Below are positions 1-8,551 of a stretch of DNA of 64,000 nt, one piece after another; the first letter of the stretch is position 1, and every line of letters begins with the position of its first letter. Position numbers and translations under genes: made by a program. The notes beneath the pieces are model-generated. The model was not told where the DNA came from. It worked only from the letters and a program-made list of their open reading frames with translations, and did not search any database. Source of the DNA: Calidifontimicrobium sp035325925 (GTDB lineage: Bacteria > Pseudomonadota > Gammaproteobacteria > Burkholderiales > Burkholderiaceae_C); NCBI RefSeq assembly GCF_035325925.1, contig NZ_DAOKZA010000010.1:37749-101748 (forward strand). Direction: 5' to 3'.

Positions 1-862
1 CGACGATCACGCTGCCGGGCTTCATGGTCTGCACCATCTCGGCGGTGATCAGCTTCGGCGCCGGCTTGCCGGGGATCAGCGCGGTGGTGATGATGATGTC
101 CACCTCGCGCGCCTGCTGCGCGTACATTGCGCGCTGCGCGGCCTGGAAGCCCTCGCTCATCACCTTGGCGTAGCCGCCGCCGCCCGAGCCTTCTTCCTCG
201 TAGTCGACCTTGACGAACTCGCCGCCGAGCGAGACCACCTGGTCGGCGACCTCGGCGCGCGTGTCGTTGGCGCGCACGATCGCGCCCAGGTTGGCCGCGG
301 TGCCGATCGCGGCCAGCCCGGCGACGCCGGCGCCGGCGATGAACACCTTGGCCGGCGGGATCTTGCCCGCGGCGGTGATCTGGCCGTTGAAGAAGCGGCC
401 GAACGCGTTGGCCGCCTCGATCACCGCGCGATAGCCGCTGATGCCTGCCATCGAGGTCAGCGCGTCCATCTTCTGCGCGCGGCTGAGCTGGCGCGGCAGG
501 CAGTCGATGGCCAGCACGGTGGCGCGCTTGGCCGCCAGCTGCTGCATCAACTCGGGGTTCTGCGCCGGCCAGACGAAGCCGATCAGCGTGCCGCCTTCGC
601 GCATCAGGCCCACTTCGTCGGTGCTGGGCGGACGCACCTTGAAGACGATGTCGGCCTTCGCCCACAGTTCGGCGGCGGTGGCCACGACCTCGGCGCCGGC
701 GGCGCGGTAGGTGTCGTCGGCGAAGTTCGCCGCGTCGCCGGCGCCGCTTTCCACCGCCACCGAGAAACCGAGCTTGCGCAGCTTCTCGACGACGTCGGGA
801 ACCGTTGCGACGCGCTTCTCGCCCGCCGCCGTCTCCTTCGGCACTCCGATCAGCAAAGCCAT
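1..862 (-). CDS. pntA: NAD(P) transhydrogenase subunit alpha, 5' part
   Basis: The N-terminal 287 residues of the alpha subunit of the membrane-bound proton-translocating transhydrogenase, which transfers hydride from NADH to NADP+; this part is the cytoplasmic NAD(H)-binding domain. It opens with IGVPKETAAGEKR, typical of the alanine dehydrogenase/PNT N-terminal fold, and has the dinucleotide-binding GAGVAG at about residues 177-182. The 3' end lies beyond the left edge of the window. The ATG at 862 has a GAGGAG ribosome binding site 8 bases upstream. Subunit pntB presumably follows outside the window. A degenerate copy of the first ~48 codons lies directly upstream. Confidence 0.93.
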   Translation of the reverse strand, partial: MALLIGVPKETAAGEKRVATVPDVVEKLRKLGFSVAVESGAGDAANFADDTYRAAGAEVVATAAELWAKADIVFKVRPPSTDEVGLMREGGTLIGFVWPAQNPELMQQLAAKRATVLAIDCLPRQLSRAQKMDALTSMAGISGYRAVIEAANAFGRFFNGQITAAGKIPPAKVFIAGAGVAGLAAIGTAANLGAIVRANDTRAEVADQVVSLGGEFVKVDYEEEGSGGGGYAKVMSEGFQAAQRAMYAQQAREVDIIITTALIPGKPAPKLITAEMVQTMKPGSVIV

Positions 863-1020
863 GGATCCACTCCTCGGATGTCCTGCAGTCCAGTCTCGCG
901 GCCACGACCCGGCCGCACGCGCACCGCGAGGCATGGCGCGCAGGTCTTCAGGGCCGCGCCGGCCGTGACGCACGGGCGGGTTTCACCCGCCGCCGTCTCG
1001 CGCGGCACGCCGATCGACAG
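850..1020 (-). pseudogene. decayed tandem copy of the pntA 5' end
   Basis: Read on the minus strand from a CTG codon at 1020, this frame gives IGVPRETAAGETR followed by further residues that align without gaps to the first ~48 residues of the adjacent PntA (about 18 identities, including later K, V, V, G, G and D at matching positions). It has no ATG, although a GAGGAGG ribosome-binding-like sequence precedes it. It then runs in a different frame into a TGA overlapping the true pntA start. I infer an old tandem duplication of the gene start. The alternative is chance similarity after the first 13 residues. Confidence 0.5.
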
Positions 1021-1146
1021 GGGGAAGACCTCCTCGCCAGCCTGCGGGTCCGTGCGGCCGTTCGCTGCGGCCGTGCTCGTTCGTCGCCGGGGCGGAGCTT
1101 ACCTTACACAACTTCGCGGGCCGTGCCGCGCCGCTACCATCGCCGC

Positions 1147-1641
1147 ATGACATCCCCGCGCTGGAGCCCGAGCGTGACGGTGGCCGCGATCGTCGAACGC
1201 GACGGGCGCTACCTGCTCGTCGAGGAGCACACCCCCGAGGGCCTGCGGCTGAACAACCCGGCCGGCCACCTCGACCCCGCCGAGTCGCCGCAGCAGGGCG
1301 TGGTGCGCGAAGTGCTCGAGGAGACTGCGCGCCGCTTCGTGCCGCGGGCGCTGCTCGGCGTGTACCTGTCGCGCTTCCGGCGCCCGGCGCGCGGCGAGGA
1401 CGTGACCTACCTGCGGCTGGCCTTCTGCGGCGACGTCGGTGAGCCCGAGCCGGGGCACGCGCTCGACGACGGCATCGTGCGCACGCTGTGGCTGACCCCC
1501 GACGAGGTGCGCGCCAGCGCCGCGCGCCACCGCAGCCCGCTGGTGCTGCGCTGCATCGAGGACCACCTCGCCGGGCGCCGGCATCCGCTCGACGTGGTGA
1601 CGACCGACCCCTCGGTGTTCGCGCCCGAGACGAAGGCATGA
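1147..1641 (+). CDS. Nudix hydrolase, NudJ-like
   Basis: A 164-residue Nudix protein. The Nudix box runs from G40 to about A61 and fits GX5EX7REVXEE, with the final glycine replaced by alanine (REVLEETA). Family members of this size hydrolyse nucleoside di- and triphosphates; NudJ also acts on HMP-PP. The substrate cannot be read from sequence. The ATG at 1147 was chosen because the Nudix fold begins directly after it (SVTVAAIV). The stop overlaps the mnmA start as ATGA, so the two genes are probably co-translated. NudJ next to mnmA is a common arrangement in proteobacteria. Confidence 0.88.
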   Translation: MTSPRWSPSVTVAAIVERDGRYLLVEEHTPEGLRLNNPAGHLDPAESPQQGVVREVLEETARRFVPRALLGVYLSRFRRPARGEDVTYLRLAFCGDVGEPEPGHALDDGIVRTLWLTPDEVRASAARHRSPLVLRCIEDHLAGRRHPLDVVTTDPSVFAPETKA

Positions 1642-2759
1642 CGACCCGCGAGCGCGTGGTCGTCGGCCTGTCCGGCGGCGTCGACTCGGCCGTCGCCGCC
1701 TGGCTGCTCAAGCAGCAGGGCCACGAGGTGGTCGGCATCTTCATGAAGAACTGGGAGGACGACGACGACGACGACGGGTACTGCTCGAGCAACGCCGACT
1801 TCGTCGACGCCGCCGCGGTGGCCGACGTGATCGGCATCGAGATCGAGCACGTCAACTTCGCCGCCGACTACAGGGACCGCGTGTTCGCCGAGTTCCTGCG
1901 CGAGTACCGCGCGGGGCGCACGCCGAACCCCGACGTGCTGTGCAACGCCGAGATCAAGTTCAAGGCCTTCCTCGACCACGCGCTGCGGCTGGGCGCGCAG
2001 AAGATCGCCACCGGGCACTACGCGCGCGTGCGCGAGCGCGACGCCGGCTTCGAGCTGCTCAAGGGCGTCGACGCCGCGAAGGACCAGAGCTACTTCCTGC
2101 ACCGCCTGAACCAGGCGCAGCTGGCGCGCACGCTGCTCCCGCTGGGTGGGCTGCGCAAGACCGAGGTGCGGCGCATCGCCGCCGAGATCGGCCTGCCGAA
2201 CGCGAAGAAGAAGGACTCGACCGGCATCTGCTTCATCGGCGAGCGGCCGTTCCGCGAGTTCCTCAACCGCTACCTGAGCCACGAGCCCGGCGACATCGTC
2301 GACGAGCGCGGACGCCGCATCGGCCGCCACGTGGGCCTGAGCTTCTACACGCTGGGGCAGCGCCAGGGGCTGGGCATCGGCGGCGTGAAGGACCAGGGCG
2401 CGCCGCGCGGCGGCGGCATGCACGCGCCGTGGTTCGTCGCGCGCAAGGATCTGGCACGCAACCGGCTGGTCGTCGTGCAGGGCCACGAGCACCCGGCGCT
2501 GCAGTCGGTCACGCTGCACGCCACCGACGCCAGCTGGGTCGCCGGTCACGCGCCGGGCGACGGCGCCTACGCCGCGAAGACGCGCTACCGCCAGGCCGAC
2601 GCCGCGTGCCGGTTCACAGCGCGCGGCGAGACCGGCTTTGAGCTGGTCTTCGACGAGCCGCAGTGGGCCGTCACGCCGGGGCAGTCGGCGGTGCTGTACG
2701 ACGACGAAGTCTGCCTCGGCGGCGGCGTGATCGACGCCGCGGACGCGCCGATCGCGTGA
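1638..2759 (+). CDS. mnmA: tRNA-specific 2-thiouridylase MnmA
   Basis: A 373-residue cytoplasmic enzyme that thiolates U34 of the Lys, Glu and Gln tRNAs with sulfur relayed from IscS and the Tus proteins. The PP-loop SGGVDS lies at residues 12-17 and activates the uridine with ATP. The two catalytic cysteines are present: C102 in LCNAEIKF and C198 in GICFIGE. An acidic loop of six aspartates (about 41-46) before GYCS is a variant of the usual acidic stretch here. Length matches the family. It overlaps the upstream Nudix gene by four bases. Confidence 0.97.
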   Translation: MTTRERVVVGLSGGVDSAVAAWLLKQQGHEVVGIFMKNWEDDDDDDGYCSSNADFVDAAAVADVIGIEIEHVNFAADYRDRVFAEFLREYRAGRTPNPDVLCNAEIKFKAFLDHALRLGAQKIATGHYARVRERDAGFELLKGVDAAKDQSYFLHRLNQAQLARTLLPLGGLRKTEVRRIAAEIGLPNAKKKDSTGICFIGERPFREFLNRYLSHEPGDIVDERGRRIGRHVGLSFYTLGQRQGLGIGGVKDQGAPRGGGMHAPWFVARKDLARNRLVVVQGHEHPALQSVTLHATDASWVAGHAPGDGAYAAKTRYRQADAACRFTARGETGFELVFDEPQWAVTPGQSAVLYDDEVCLGGGVIDAADAPIA

Positions 2760-2927
2760 CCGATTCGTGGCGTGCGGGAGGGGCACCGCGCCAGCGCCTC
2801 AATCGGCGCGTGCATCGGCCGATAGGCACCGCAGCCCGAGTCCGCTGCACCCATCCGCCATGTCCTGCCGTCATGCCGCCTTGCCCGGCGCCCGGTCTGC
2901 CGCCGGCGCCGGTGCGGCCATCTGCCG

Positions 2928-4985
2928 ATGCGCCGCCTGACCGCCCACTGGAGACTCTCGACGCGTTTCGTCGTGATGTCGCTCGCTGCGCTGCTGCTGG
3001 TGCAGGGCGCCGCGCTGCTGGCGCTGCAGCGGCAGGCCGACACTGCGCTGCGGGGTGTCGACGAGCGCCTCGAGCGCGGTGAGCGCGCGTGGCGCGCCGA
3101 GCGCGAGCGCGCGCCGGGCGCGACCGGGCTCGCCGCGATCGCGGCGCTGGCCACCGAATTCCGCGAACGCCATGAGATCGACCTGGCGCTGGTCGCCGAT
3201 CGCGACGGGCGGCGCGAGGTCCTGTTGTCGACGCTGCCGGGCATCGACGCGGCAGCGCTGGCCGGCGCGCCGGCGGGCCGCGTCCGGCTGGGCGACGAGG
3301 TGTATCGCGCGCGCGTCGTGAACCCGCCCGGCGCAGCGTCGGCGCAGCCGGATGCGGTGCTGCTGCGCTCGCAGCGCCAGGCGCTGGCGCCGTACCGCGA
3401 CCTGCAGCGCACGCTGGGCGCGATCACGCTCGGCGGGCTGCTGCTGTTCGGGCTGGTCGGCCTGTGGATGGCGCGGCGCGTGACCGCGCCGCTGGCCGCG
3501 CTGGCCGGCGCCGCGCGGCGGCTGAGCCGCGGCGACTGCACGTGGCCGGTCGAGCACCGCGAGCGCCACGACGAGATCGGCGAACTGGCGCAGGCCCTCG
3601 ACCAGATGCGCGAGGACATCGCCACCCAAGAGGCCGAAGTCCGCCGCCTGGCCTACACCGACCCCCTGACCGGGCTGCCCAGCCGAGCGCGCTTGCGCGA
3701 CGCGCTGCGCGGCGCGCTGCTCGCGCGGGCCGATGCGGCGCGCGACGCACGGGGCGGCGTGGCGGTGCTGGCGCTCGGCTTCGACCACCCCGGGCAGGTC
3801 GACGACCTGCTCGGCCAGGCCTTCGGCGACCAGGTGCTCAAAGCGGTGGTCGACCGGCTGCGCACGCTGCCGCTGCGCGAAGGCGACCGCCTGGCGCGCC
3901 TGGGCAGCGACCAGTTCGCGCTGCTGCTGGTCGACACCGACGGCGACGCCGCGATCGCCGCGGCACAGCGTCTGGTCCGCGACTTCGTCACGCCGCTGGT
4001 GATCGACGCACACACCGTCGAGCGCAGCGCCCACGTCGGCGTGGCGCTGTGGCCCGCCGACGCCACCGACGCCGACGCGCTGCTGGCGCGCGCCGAGCTC
4101 GCGCTGTCGACGGCCAGGCGCCGAAGCGTCGACGTGCAGGCGTACGACCCGTCGCTGGACTCGACCGGCACGCAGGCGCTGACGCTGCTGTCCGAGCTGC
4201 GCCGCGCGGTCGGCGAGGGCGAGCTGCGGCTGTTCCTGCAGCCGAAGCTGGCGCTGGCCGACACCGGCGTCGTCGGCGCCGAGGCGCTGCTGCGCTGGAT
4301 GCACCCGCAGCGCGGGTTGCTGCCGCCGATGGCGTTCATCCCGCTCGCCGAGTCCACCGGCGTCGTTCGCGAGCTGACGCTGTGGGTGTTCGAGGAGGCC
4401 GCGCGGCGCTGGGAGTCGCTGCGCGGCGACGGCGCGCCGCTGCGCATCGCGGTGAACCTGTCGGTGCGCGACCTGCTCGACGCCCAGCTGCCCGACAAGC
4501 TCGACGCGGTGCTCGCGCGCCACCACGTGCCGCCGCAGGCGTTTTGCCTGGAGATCACCGAGCGTGCGCTGATGGACGACCCGCGGCGCGCCGAGATCAC
4601 GCTGCAGCGACTCGCCGACAGCGGCTTCAAGCTCTCGATCGACGACTTCGGCACCGGCTTCACGTCGCTGGGCCAGCTCGCCCGCCTGCCGGTCAAGGAG
4701 CTGAAGATCGACCGCTCGTTCGTGACGAACCTCGAGCGCGACGAGCGCAGCGCGGCGGTGGTGCGCTCGACGATCCACCTGGCGCACGACCTGGGGCTGA
4801 GCGTGGTCGCCGAGGGCGTCGAGAGCGCGGCGATCTGGCTGAAGCTGCGCGAGTGGGGCTGCGACGAGGGGCAGGGCTTCCACATGAGCAAGCCGCTGCC
4901 CGCCGACGAGTTGCCGGCGTGGTGCCGGCACTGGCGCGAGAAGCAGGCGCCGGGGCTGCGATCGCGGCGGTCGCTGACGGCTTGA
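2928..4985 (+). CDS. membrane GGDEF/EAL protein, degenerate GGDEF
   Basis: A 685-residue cyclic-di-GMP protein. Order: transmembrane helix ~12-33, periplasmic sensor part ~34-160, second helix ~164-182, HAMP-like linker, GGDEF domain ~240-400, EAL domain ~420-670. The GGDEF signature has decayed to GSDQF (326-330), so diguanylate cyclase activity is unlikely. The EAL domain keeps EALLRW (452-457), EITERALM, DDFGTGF, KIDRSFV and EGVE, so it probably hydrolyses c-di-GMP. No clear ribosome binding site precedes the ATG at 2928, but no earlier in-frame start exists. Signal and target are unknown. Confidence 0.9.
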   Translation: MRRLTAHWRLSTRFVVMSLAALLLVQGAALLALQRQADTALRGVDERLERGERAWRAERERAPGATGLAAIAALATEFRERHEIDLALVADRDGRREVLLSTLPGIDAAALAGAPAGRVRLGDEVYRARVVNPPGAASAQPDAVLLRSQRQALAPYRDLQRTLGAITLGGLLLFGLVGLWMARRVTAPLAALAGAARRLSRGDCTWPVEHRERHDEIGELAQALDQMREDIATQEAEVRRLAYTDPLTGLPSRARLRDALRGALLARADAARDARGGVAVLALGFDHPGQVDDLLGQAFGDQVLKAVVDRLRTLPLREGDRLARLGSDQFALLLVDTDGDAAIAAAQRLVRDFVTPLVIDAHTVERSAHVGVALWPADATDADALLARAELALSTARRRSVDVQAYDPSLDSTGTQALTLLSELRRAVGEGELRLFLQPKLALADTGVVGAEALLRWMHPQRGLLPPMAFIPLAESTGVVRELTLWVFEEAARRWESLRGDGAPLRIAVNLSVRDLLDAQLPDKLDAVLARHHVPPQAFCLEITERALMDDPRRAEITLQRLADSGFKLSIDDFGTGFTSLGQLARLPVKELKIDRSFVTNLERDERSAAVVRSTIHLAHDLGLSVVAEGVESAAIWLKLREWGCDEGQGFHMSKPLPADELPAWCRHWREKQAPGLRSRRSLTA

Positions 4986-5093
4986 CGCGGGCACACGCCG
5001 CGTGGCCGCGCCTGCCGGTGCCGCCCCACCTTGGAAGACGCACGGATCCGCGTCGACGACACGCGAGGCGATGGGCGCGGGGGCAGGCGCCCG

Positions 5094-5792
5094 TCAGCCC
5101 GCCACCCAGTCGAGCAGCGCGGCGGTGACCTCGGCCGGGCGCTCCCAGGTCAGCATGTGGCCGCACTGCGCCAGCTCGAGGTGGCGCGCGTGGGGCACGG
5201 CCGCGGCGATCTCGCGCGAGCACTCGGGCGGGGTCAGGGCGTCGGCGTCGCCGCAGATCACCAGCAGCGGGCAGGCGATGCGCGGCAGCAGCGCGCGGCG
5301 GTCGGCGCGGCCGATCAGCGCGCGGTTCTGCCGCGCCAGGTCGGACGCGCCGGCGCGCTCCAGCGTCATGCGCAGGTAGTCGTCGACCAGCGCCGCGTCG
5401 TGCTGTCGCGACGGGTGGAACGCGAAGCCGACGTTGGCGCGCAGCACCTCGGCGGCGGCGCCGTGCTCGAACTGCTCGATCGCCCAACGCCGCAGCGCGA
5501 CCATCTCCGGCGTGTCGGCGCGCGCGGTGGTGCCGAGCAGCGCGAGGCCCTGCACGCGCTCGGGCGCCTGCACCCAGGCCTCGAGCGCGACGATGCCGCC
5601 CATCGACGCGCCGGCCAGCCGCAGCGGCCCGGGGTGCTCGGCCAGCAGCAGCGAGGCCATCGCCTCGATCGAGTCGGCGCGGCGGTGCACGTCGCTCACG
5701 TGGACGGAGGCGCGCGTCGCCAGCGCCGGCAGTTGGTCGCGAAACAGCGCGGCGTCGCAGGCCAGGCCGGGCAGCAGCACGAGCGGCGTCAT
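5094..5792 (-). CDS. alpha/beta hydrolase
   Basis: A 232-residue alpha/beta-hydrolase-fold protein. The nucleophile elbow is GASMGG (S63), an acid lies in the GDADALTPPE loop (about 182-184), and the histidine is in CGHMLTWERP (H212), completing a triad. There is no signal peptide, so it is probably cytoplasmic. It converges with the GGDEF/EAL gene; the gap contains a GGGCGC/GCGCCC stem without a T tract. The substrate (an ester, or a lactone or enol-lactone) cannot be assigned. Confidence 0.85.
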   Translation of the reverse strand: MTPLVLLPGLACDAALFRDQLPALATRASVHVSDVHRRADSIEAMASLLLAEHPGPLRLAGASMGGIVALEAWVQAPERVQGLALLGTTARADTPEMVALRRWAIEQFEHGAAAEVLRANVGFAFHPSRQHDAALVDDYLRMTLERAGASDLARQNRALIGRADRRALLPRIACPLLVICGDADALTPPECSREIAAAVPHARHLELAQCGHMLTWERPAEVTAALLDWVAG

Positions 5793-5832
5793 GCGGCGCA
5801 GTGTGCCAGCGCACGCGCCGCGCCGGCGCGCG

Positions 5833-6159
5833 TCACTGCAAGGCGTCGGGCGCGGCGAATACCGTGCGCCACTGGCGCTCGGGCGGCTCGTCGTGCGTCT
5901 CGACCGGACCGAGCCAGTCGAGGAACAGCCGCGTGCACACGGTCTGCAGCCGTTCGCCGGCCTGCGGGTGGCGTGCGATCAGCGCCAGGTTGCGCGCGAT
6001 CTTGTCGGCCGCGGCCAGGTGCGGCGTCTTCGCGTAGTGCGTCAGCAGCGCCAACGTACCGCCGATGATCGGCTCGAGCGGACCGCAGGCGGCCGGCGAC
6101 GGCGATGTCGCGTCGTCGGCTGCAGCATCGGGCCCGCACGGGCCGGGGGGCTTGGACAT
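5833..6159 (-). CDS. small unknown protein, probably iron-regulated
   Basis: A 108-residue protein that I do not recognise. The N-terminal ~25 residues are Pro/Ala-rich and probably disordered (MSKPPGPCGPDAA). The rest looks compact and helical: PIIGGTLALLTHYAKTP, then ADKIARNLALIARHP, then TRLFLDWLG. It has no signal peptide or membrane helix. The ATG at 6159 is chosen because AGGAGA lies 8 bases upstream; longer upstream frames run through the promoter. A sigma70-like promoter with a Fur-box-like palindrome lies about 50 bases ahead, so iron control is the best clue to its role. That link is inference. Confidence 0.75.
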   Translation of the reverse strand: MSKPPGPCGPDAAADDATSPSPAACGPLEPIIGGTLALLTHYAKTPHLAAADKIARNLALIARHPQAGERLQTVCTRLFLDWLGPVETHDEPPERQWRTVFAAPDALQ

Positions 6160-6203
6160 GCGCGTTCTCCTGAGCTGGGCGGCTGGCAAGGTGACGGTTG
6201 CCG

Positions 6204-6240
6204 ATGCATTATATGCGAATGAAACGCATTTGCAATGAGC
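6204..6240 (-). promoter_or_regulatory. sigma70 promoter with Fur-box-like operator
   Basis: Read on the minus strand: a TTGCAA -35 (6235-6230), a 16-base spacer and a perfect TATAAT -10 (6213-6208). Overlapping the spacer is ATGCG-TTTCATT-CGCAT, inside a longer AT-rich stretch resembling the GCAAATGnnAATCATTCnCAT form of betaproteobacterial Fur boxes. This is the most AT-rich patch in the surrounding kilobases. It points at the small unknown gene starting at 6159. Fur binding is inferred from similarity only. Confidence 0.65.
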
Positions 6241-6373
6241 ATGCCGTGAACGCCGCCTCGGCCCGCGACGCCGCGCCCGCGGGCCCGGCACCTGCGCCGC
6301 GCTCGCGAGGGGTGCCGGCGCCGGGCGCGACCACGTGCGCGCACCGCGAAGCGACGGTGTGCACCCTGCCGGT

Positions 6374-7678
6374 TCAGGGGCTGCCGCCGCGGTCGGCGCC
6401 ACGCCCCGCCGCTGCCAGAGCCGCCGCCCGCTTCAGCAGCAGCTCGCGTTCGCGCGCGTTGCCCGCCATCGTGGCGGCGCGCTCGAACTCGGCGTGCGCT
6501 TCATCGCGACGGCCCAGCCGCTGCAGCAGCTCGCCACGCACGCTCGGCAGCCAGTGGTAGTTCGCCAGCGCCGCGTCGGCGCACAGCCGGTCGACGATCG
6601 CCAAGCCCGCCGCCGGCCCCTGGGCCATCGCCACCGCCACCGCGCGGTTCAGCTCGACCACCGGCGACGGCGCGATCGCCACCAGTTCGCCGTACAGCGC
6701 GGCGATGCGCGTCCAGTCGGTCGACGCGGCGTCGGCGGCACGCGCGTGGCACGCGGCGACCTCTGCCTGCAGGCGGTAAGGCCCGGGCGGCGCACCCGAC
6801 GCCTCGGCGCGCGCCAGCGCCGCCAGGCCGCGGCGGATCAGCAACCGGTCCCAGCGACGCCGGTCCTGGTCGGCGAGCAGCACCGGGTGGCCGGCCGCAT
6901 CGGTGCGCGCCTTGGTGCGCGACGCCTGCAGCTCGAGCAGCGCCTGCAGTGCGTGCACCTCGCTGTCGTTCGGCGCCAGTTCTGCGAGCATGCGCGCCAG
7001 GCGTAGCGCCTCGTCGCCCAGCGCCGGGCGCATCCAGTCGCCGCCGGCGGTGGCGGTGTAGCCCTCGTTGAAGATCAGGTAGACGACCTCGAGCACCGAC
7101 GCGAGCCGCTCTTGCAGCGCCTCGCCGCGCGGCACCTCGAACGGCACGCGCGCGTCGGCGAGCCGCTTCTTCGCGCGCGCGATGCGCTGCGCGATCGTCG
7201 CCTCGGGCAGCAGGTAGGCGCGGGCGATCTCGTGGGTGGTCAGCCCGCCGAGCAGCCTGAGCGTCAGCGCGACGCGCGACTCGGTCGGCAGCAGCGGGTG
7301 GCAGGCGGTGAACATCAGCCGCAGCAGGTCGTCGCCGATGTCGTCGCCGCGCGCGGCGTCCAGCGCATCGACGAAGTCGGGCACGACGTCGGCCTGCATC
7401 GCGACCAGGTCTTGCCCCAGCTCGTCGTGTCTCGCCTCGCTGATGCCGCGGTGGCGCAGGCGATCGAGCGCGCGACGCTTGGCCACGGTCGTCAGCCAGG
7501 CGCCGGGCCGGTCGGGCACGCCGTCGCGCGGCCAGTGCTCGAGCGCGGCGACCAGCGCGTCCTGCGCCAGCTCCTCGGCCGCGCCCAGGTCGCGCGTCAG
7601 GCGCATCAGCGCGCCGACGATGCGCGCCGACTCGATGCGCCAGACGGCGGCCAGCGCCTCGTGAACGCCGCAGTGCAC
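6374..7678 (-). CDS. ECF42-type RNA polymerase sigma factor
   Basis: A 434-residue sigma factor, much longer than ordinary ECF sigmas. Region 2 is at about 10-85 and region 4 at about 120-175, with the helix-turn-helix near LTTHEIARAYLLPEATIAQR. The large C-terminal extension holds a DUF6596-like part and TPR-like helices, the hallmark of group ECF42, where the extension is thought to control activity in place of an anti-sigma factor. The start is GTG at 7678, 18 bases after the upstream VOC gene. It is the last gene of an operon with DGPF/YCII and VOC genes, the known genomic partners of ECF42. Confidence 0.92.
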   Translation of the reverse strand: MHCGVHEALAAVWRIESARIVGALMRLTRDLGAAEELAQDALVAALEHWPRDGVPDRPGAWLTTVAKRRALDRLRHRGISEARHDELGQDLVAMQADVVPDFVDALDAARGDDIGDDLLRLMFTACHPLLPTESRVALTLRLLGGLTTHEIARAYLLPEATIAQRIARAKKRLADARVPFEVPRGEALQERLASVLEVVYLIFNEGYTATAGGDWMRPALGDEALRLARMLAELAPNDSEVHALQALLELQASRTKARTDAAGHPVLLADQDRRRWDRLLIRRGLAALARAEASGAPPGPYRLQAEVAACHARAADAASTDWTRIAALYGELVAIAPSPVVELNRAVAVAMAQGPAAGLAIVDRLCADAALANYHWLPSVRGELLQRLGRRDEAHAEFERAATMAGNARERELLLKRAAALAAAGRGADRGGSP

Positions 7679-7696
7679 GGGCGCCGCCCGACCGGC

Positions 7697-8107
7697 TCAG
7701 CACCGCTCGGGCGCGGCGTTCTCGTCCATCCAGAAGACCTCCCACTGGTGGCCGTCGGGGTCGGCGAAGCCATGCTGGACCATGAACCCGTGGTCCTGCG
7801 GCGCGTTCGGCGTGGTGGCGCCGGCGGCCACCGCCTTCGCGACCAGCGCGTCGACCTCTTCGCGACTGTCGCACGACAGCGCGAGCAGCACCTCGGTGCT
7901 GCGGCGCGCGTCGGCCACCGGCAGCTTCGTGAAACCCTGGAAGAAGGGTTCGACGAGCAGCATCGTGTGGATGCCTTCGGCGATGCGCACGCAGGCCGCC
8001 TGCTCGTTGGTGAAACGCGGCACGATGGCCATGCCGAGCGCCGCGAAGAACGCCTTCGACCGCTCGAGGTCGCGCACCGGCAGGTTGACGAAGATCTGGC
8101 GGCTCAT
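7697..8107 (-). CDS. VOC family (glyoxalase-like) protein
   Basis: A 136-residue single VOC-fold protein (MSRQIFVNLPVRDLERSKAF) ending in FADPDGHQWEVFWMD, the usual second half of the fold with a candidate metal-ligand histidine and glutamate. Such proteins bind a divalent metal and act on, or merely bind, small electrophiles or antibiotics; the substrate is unknown. The ATG at 8107 overlaps the stop of the upstream YCII gene as ATGA, and the ECF42 sigma gene follows 18 bases later, so translation is probably coupled along the operon. Confidence 0.87.
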   Translation of the reverse strand: MSRQIFVNLPVRDLERSKAFFAALGMAIVPRFTNEQAACVRIAEGIHTMLLVEPFFQGFTKLPVADARRSTEVLLALSCDSREEVDALVAKAVAAGATTPNAPQDHGFMVQHGFADPDGHQWEVFWMDENAAPERC

Positions 8108-8535
8108 CGCGACCCCCCCTGGCTGGGCAGGTTCAACTCGAGGAAGCGCTCGACGCCCGGGCTGTCGCCGAAGTCCTCCAGATCGAACAGCTGGCGCACC
8201 TCGACCACCGCCTGCCGGCCTTCGCCCACCGGGTTCGGGAAGCGCCGGCTCCATTCGAGCGCCTCCTCGCGCGAGCGCACCTGGATCAGCGTGTAGCCGG
8301 CGATCAGCTCCTTGGTCTCGGCGAAGGGGCCGTCGACGACGCGGCGACCCTCGGCGCCGTAGTGGATGCGCCAGCCCTTGCGGCTCGGCTGCAGGCCCGA
8401 TGCGTCGAGCAGCACGCCGGCACGCGCCAACTCGTCGTGGTATGCGGCTATCGCAGCGAACATCGCCTCGTCGGGCACGAGCGTCGGCTCGGCCTCGAAC
8501 TCGGGCACCGTGCGCACCATGATCATGAATCGCAT
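8104..8535 (-). CDS. YCII/DGPF domain protein
   Basis: A 143-residue YCII-related protein of the DGPF type: the motif appears as VVDGPFAETKELIAGY, and the protein starts with the typical beta strand MRFMIMVR. The fold is a dimeric ferredoxin-like barrel whose biochemical role is unsettled. DGPF proteins are the standard neighbours and presumed targets of ECF42 sigma factors. The ATG at 8535 has GGGGAGA upstream, and it follows the VOC gene by 16 bases. Confidence 0.9.
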   Translation of the reverse strand: MRFMIMVRTVPEFEAEPTLVPDEAMFAAIAAYHDELARAGVLLDASGLQPSRKGWRIHYGAEGRRVVDGPFAETKELIAGYTLIQVRSREEALEWSRRFPNPVGEGRQAVVEVRQLFDLEDFGDSPGVERFLELNLPSQGGSR

Positions 8536-8551
8536 CGCAGTCTCCCCGGCC

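Noticed and set aside
1741..1800. Run of GAC codons in mnmA, considered as a simple repeat
   Set aside because: An acidic loop at this place is normal for MnmA and the reading frame is intact.
2871..4994. 707-codon open frame antisense to the GGDEF/EAL gene
   Set aside because: The translation is Arg/Gln/Ala-rich without motifs, while the plus frame has clear EAL motifs.
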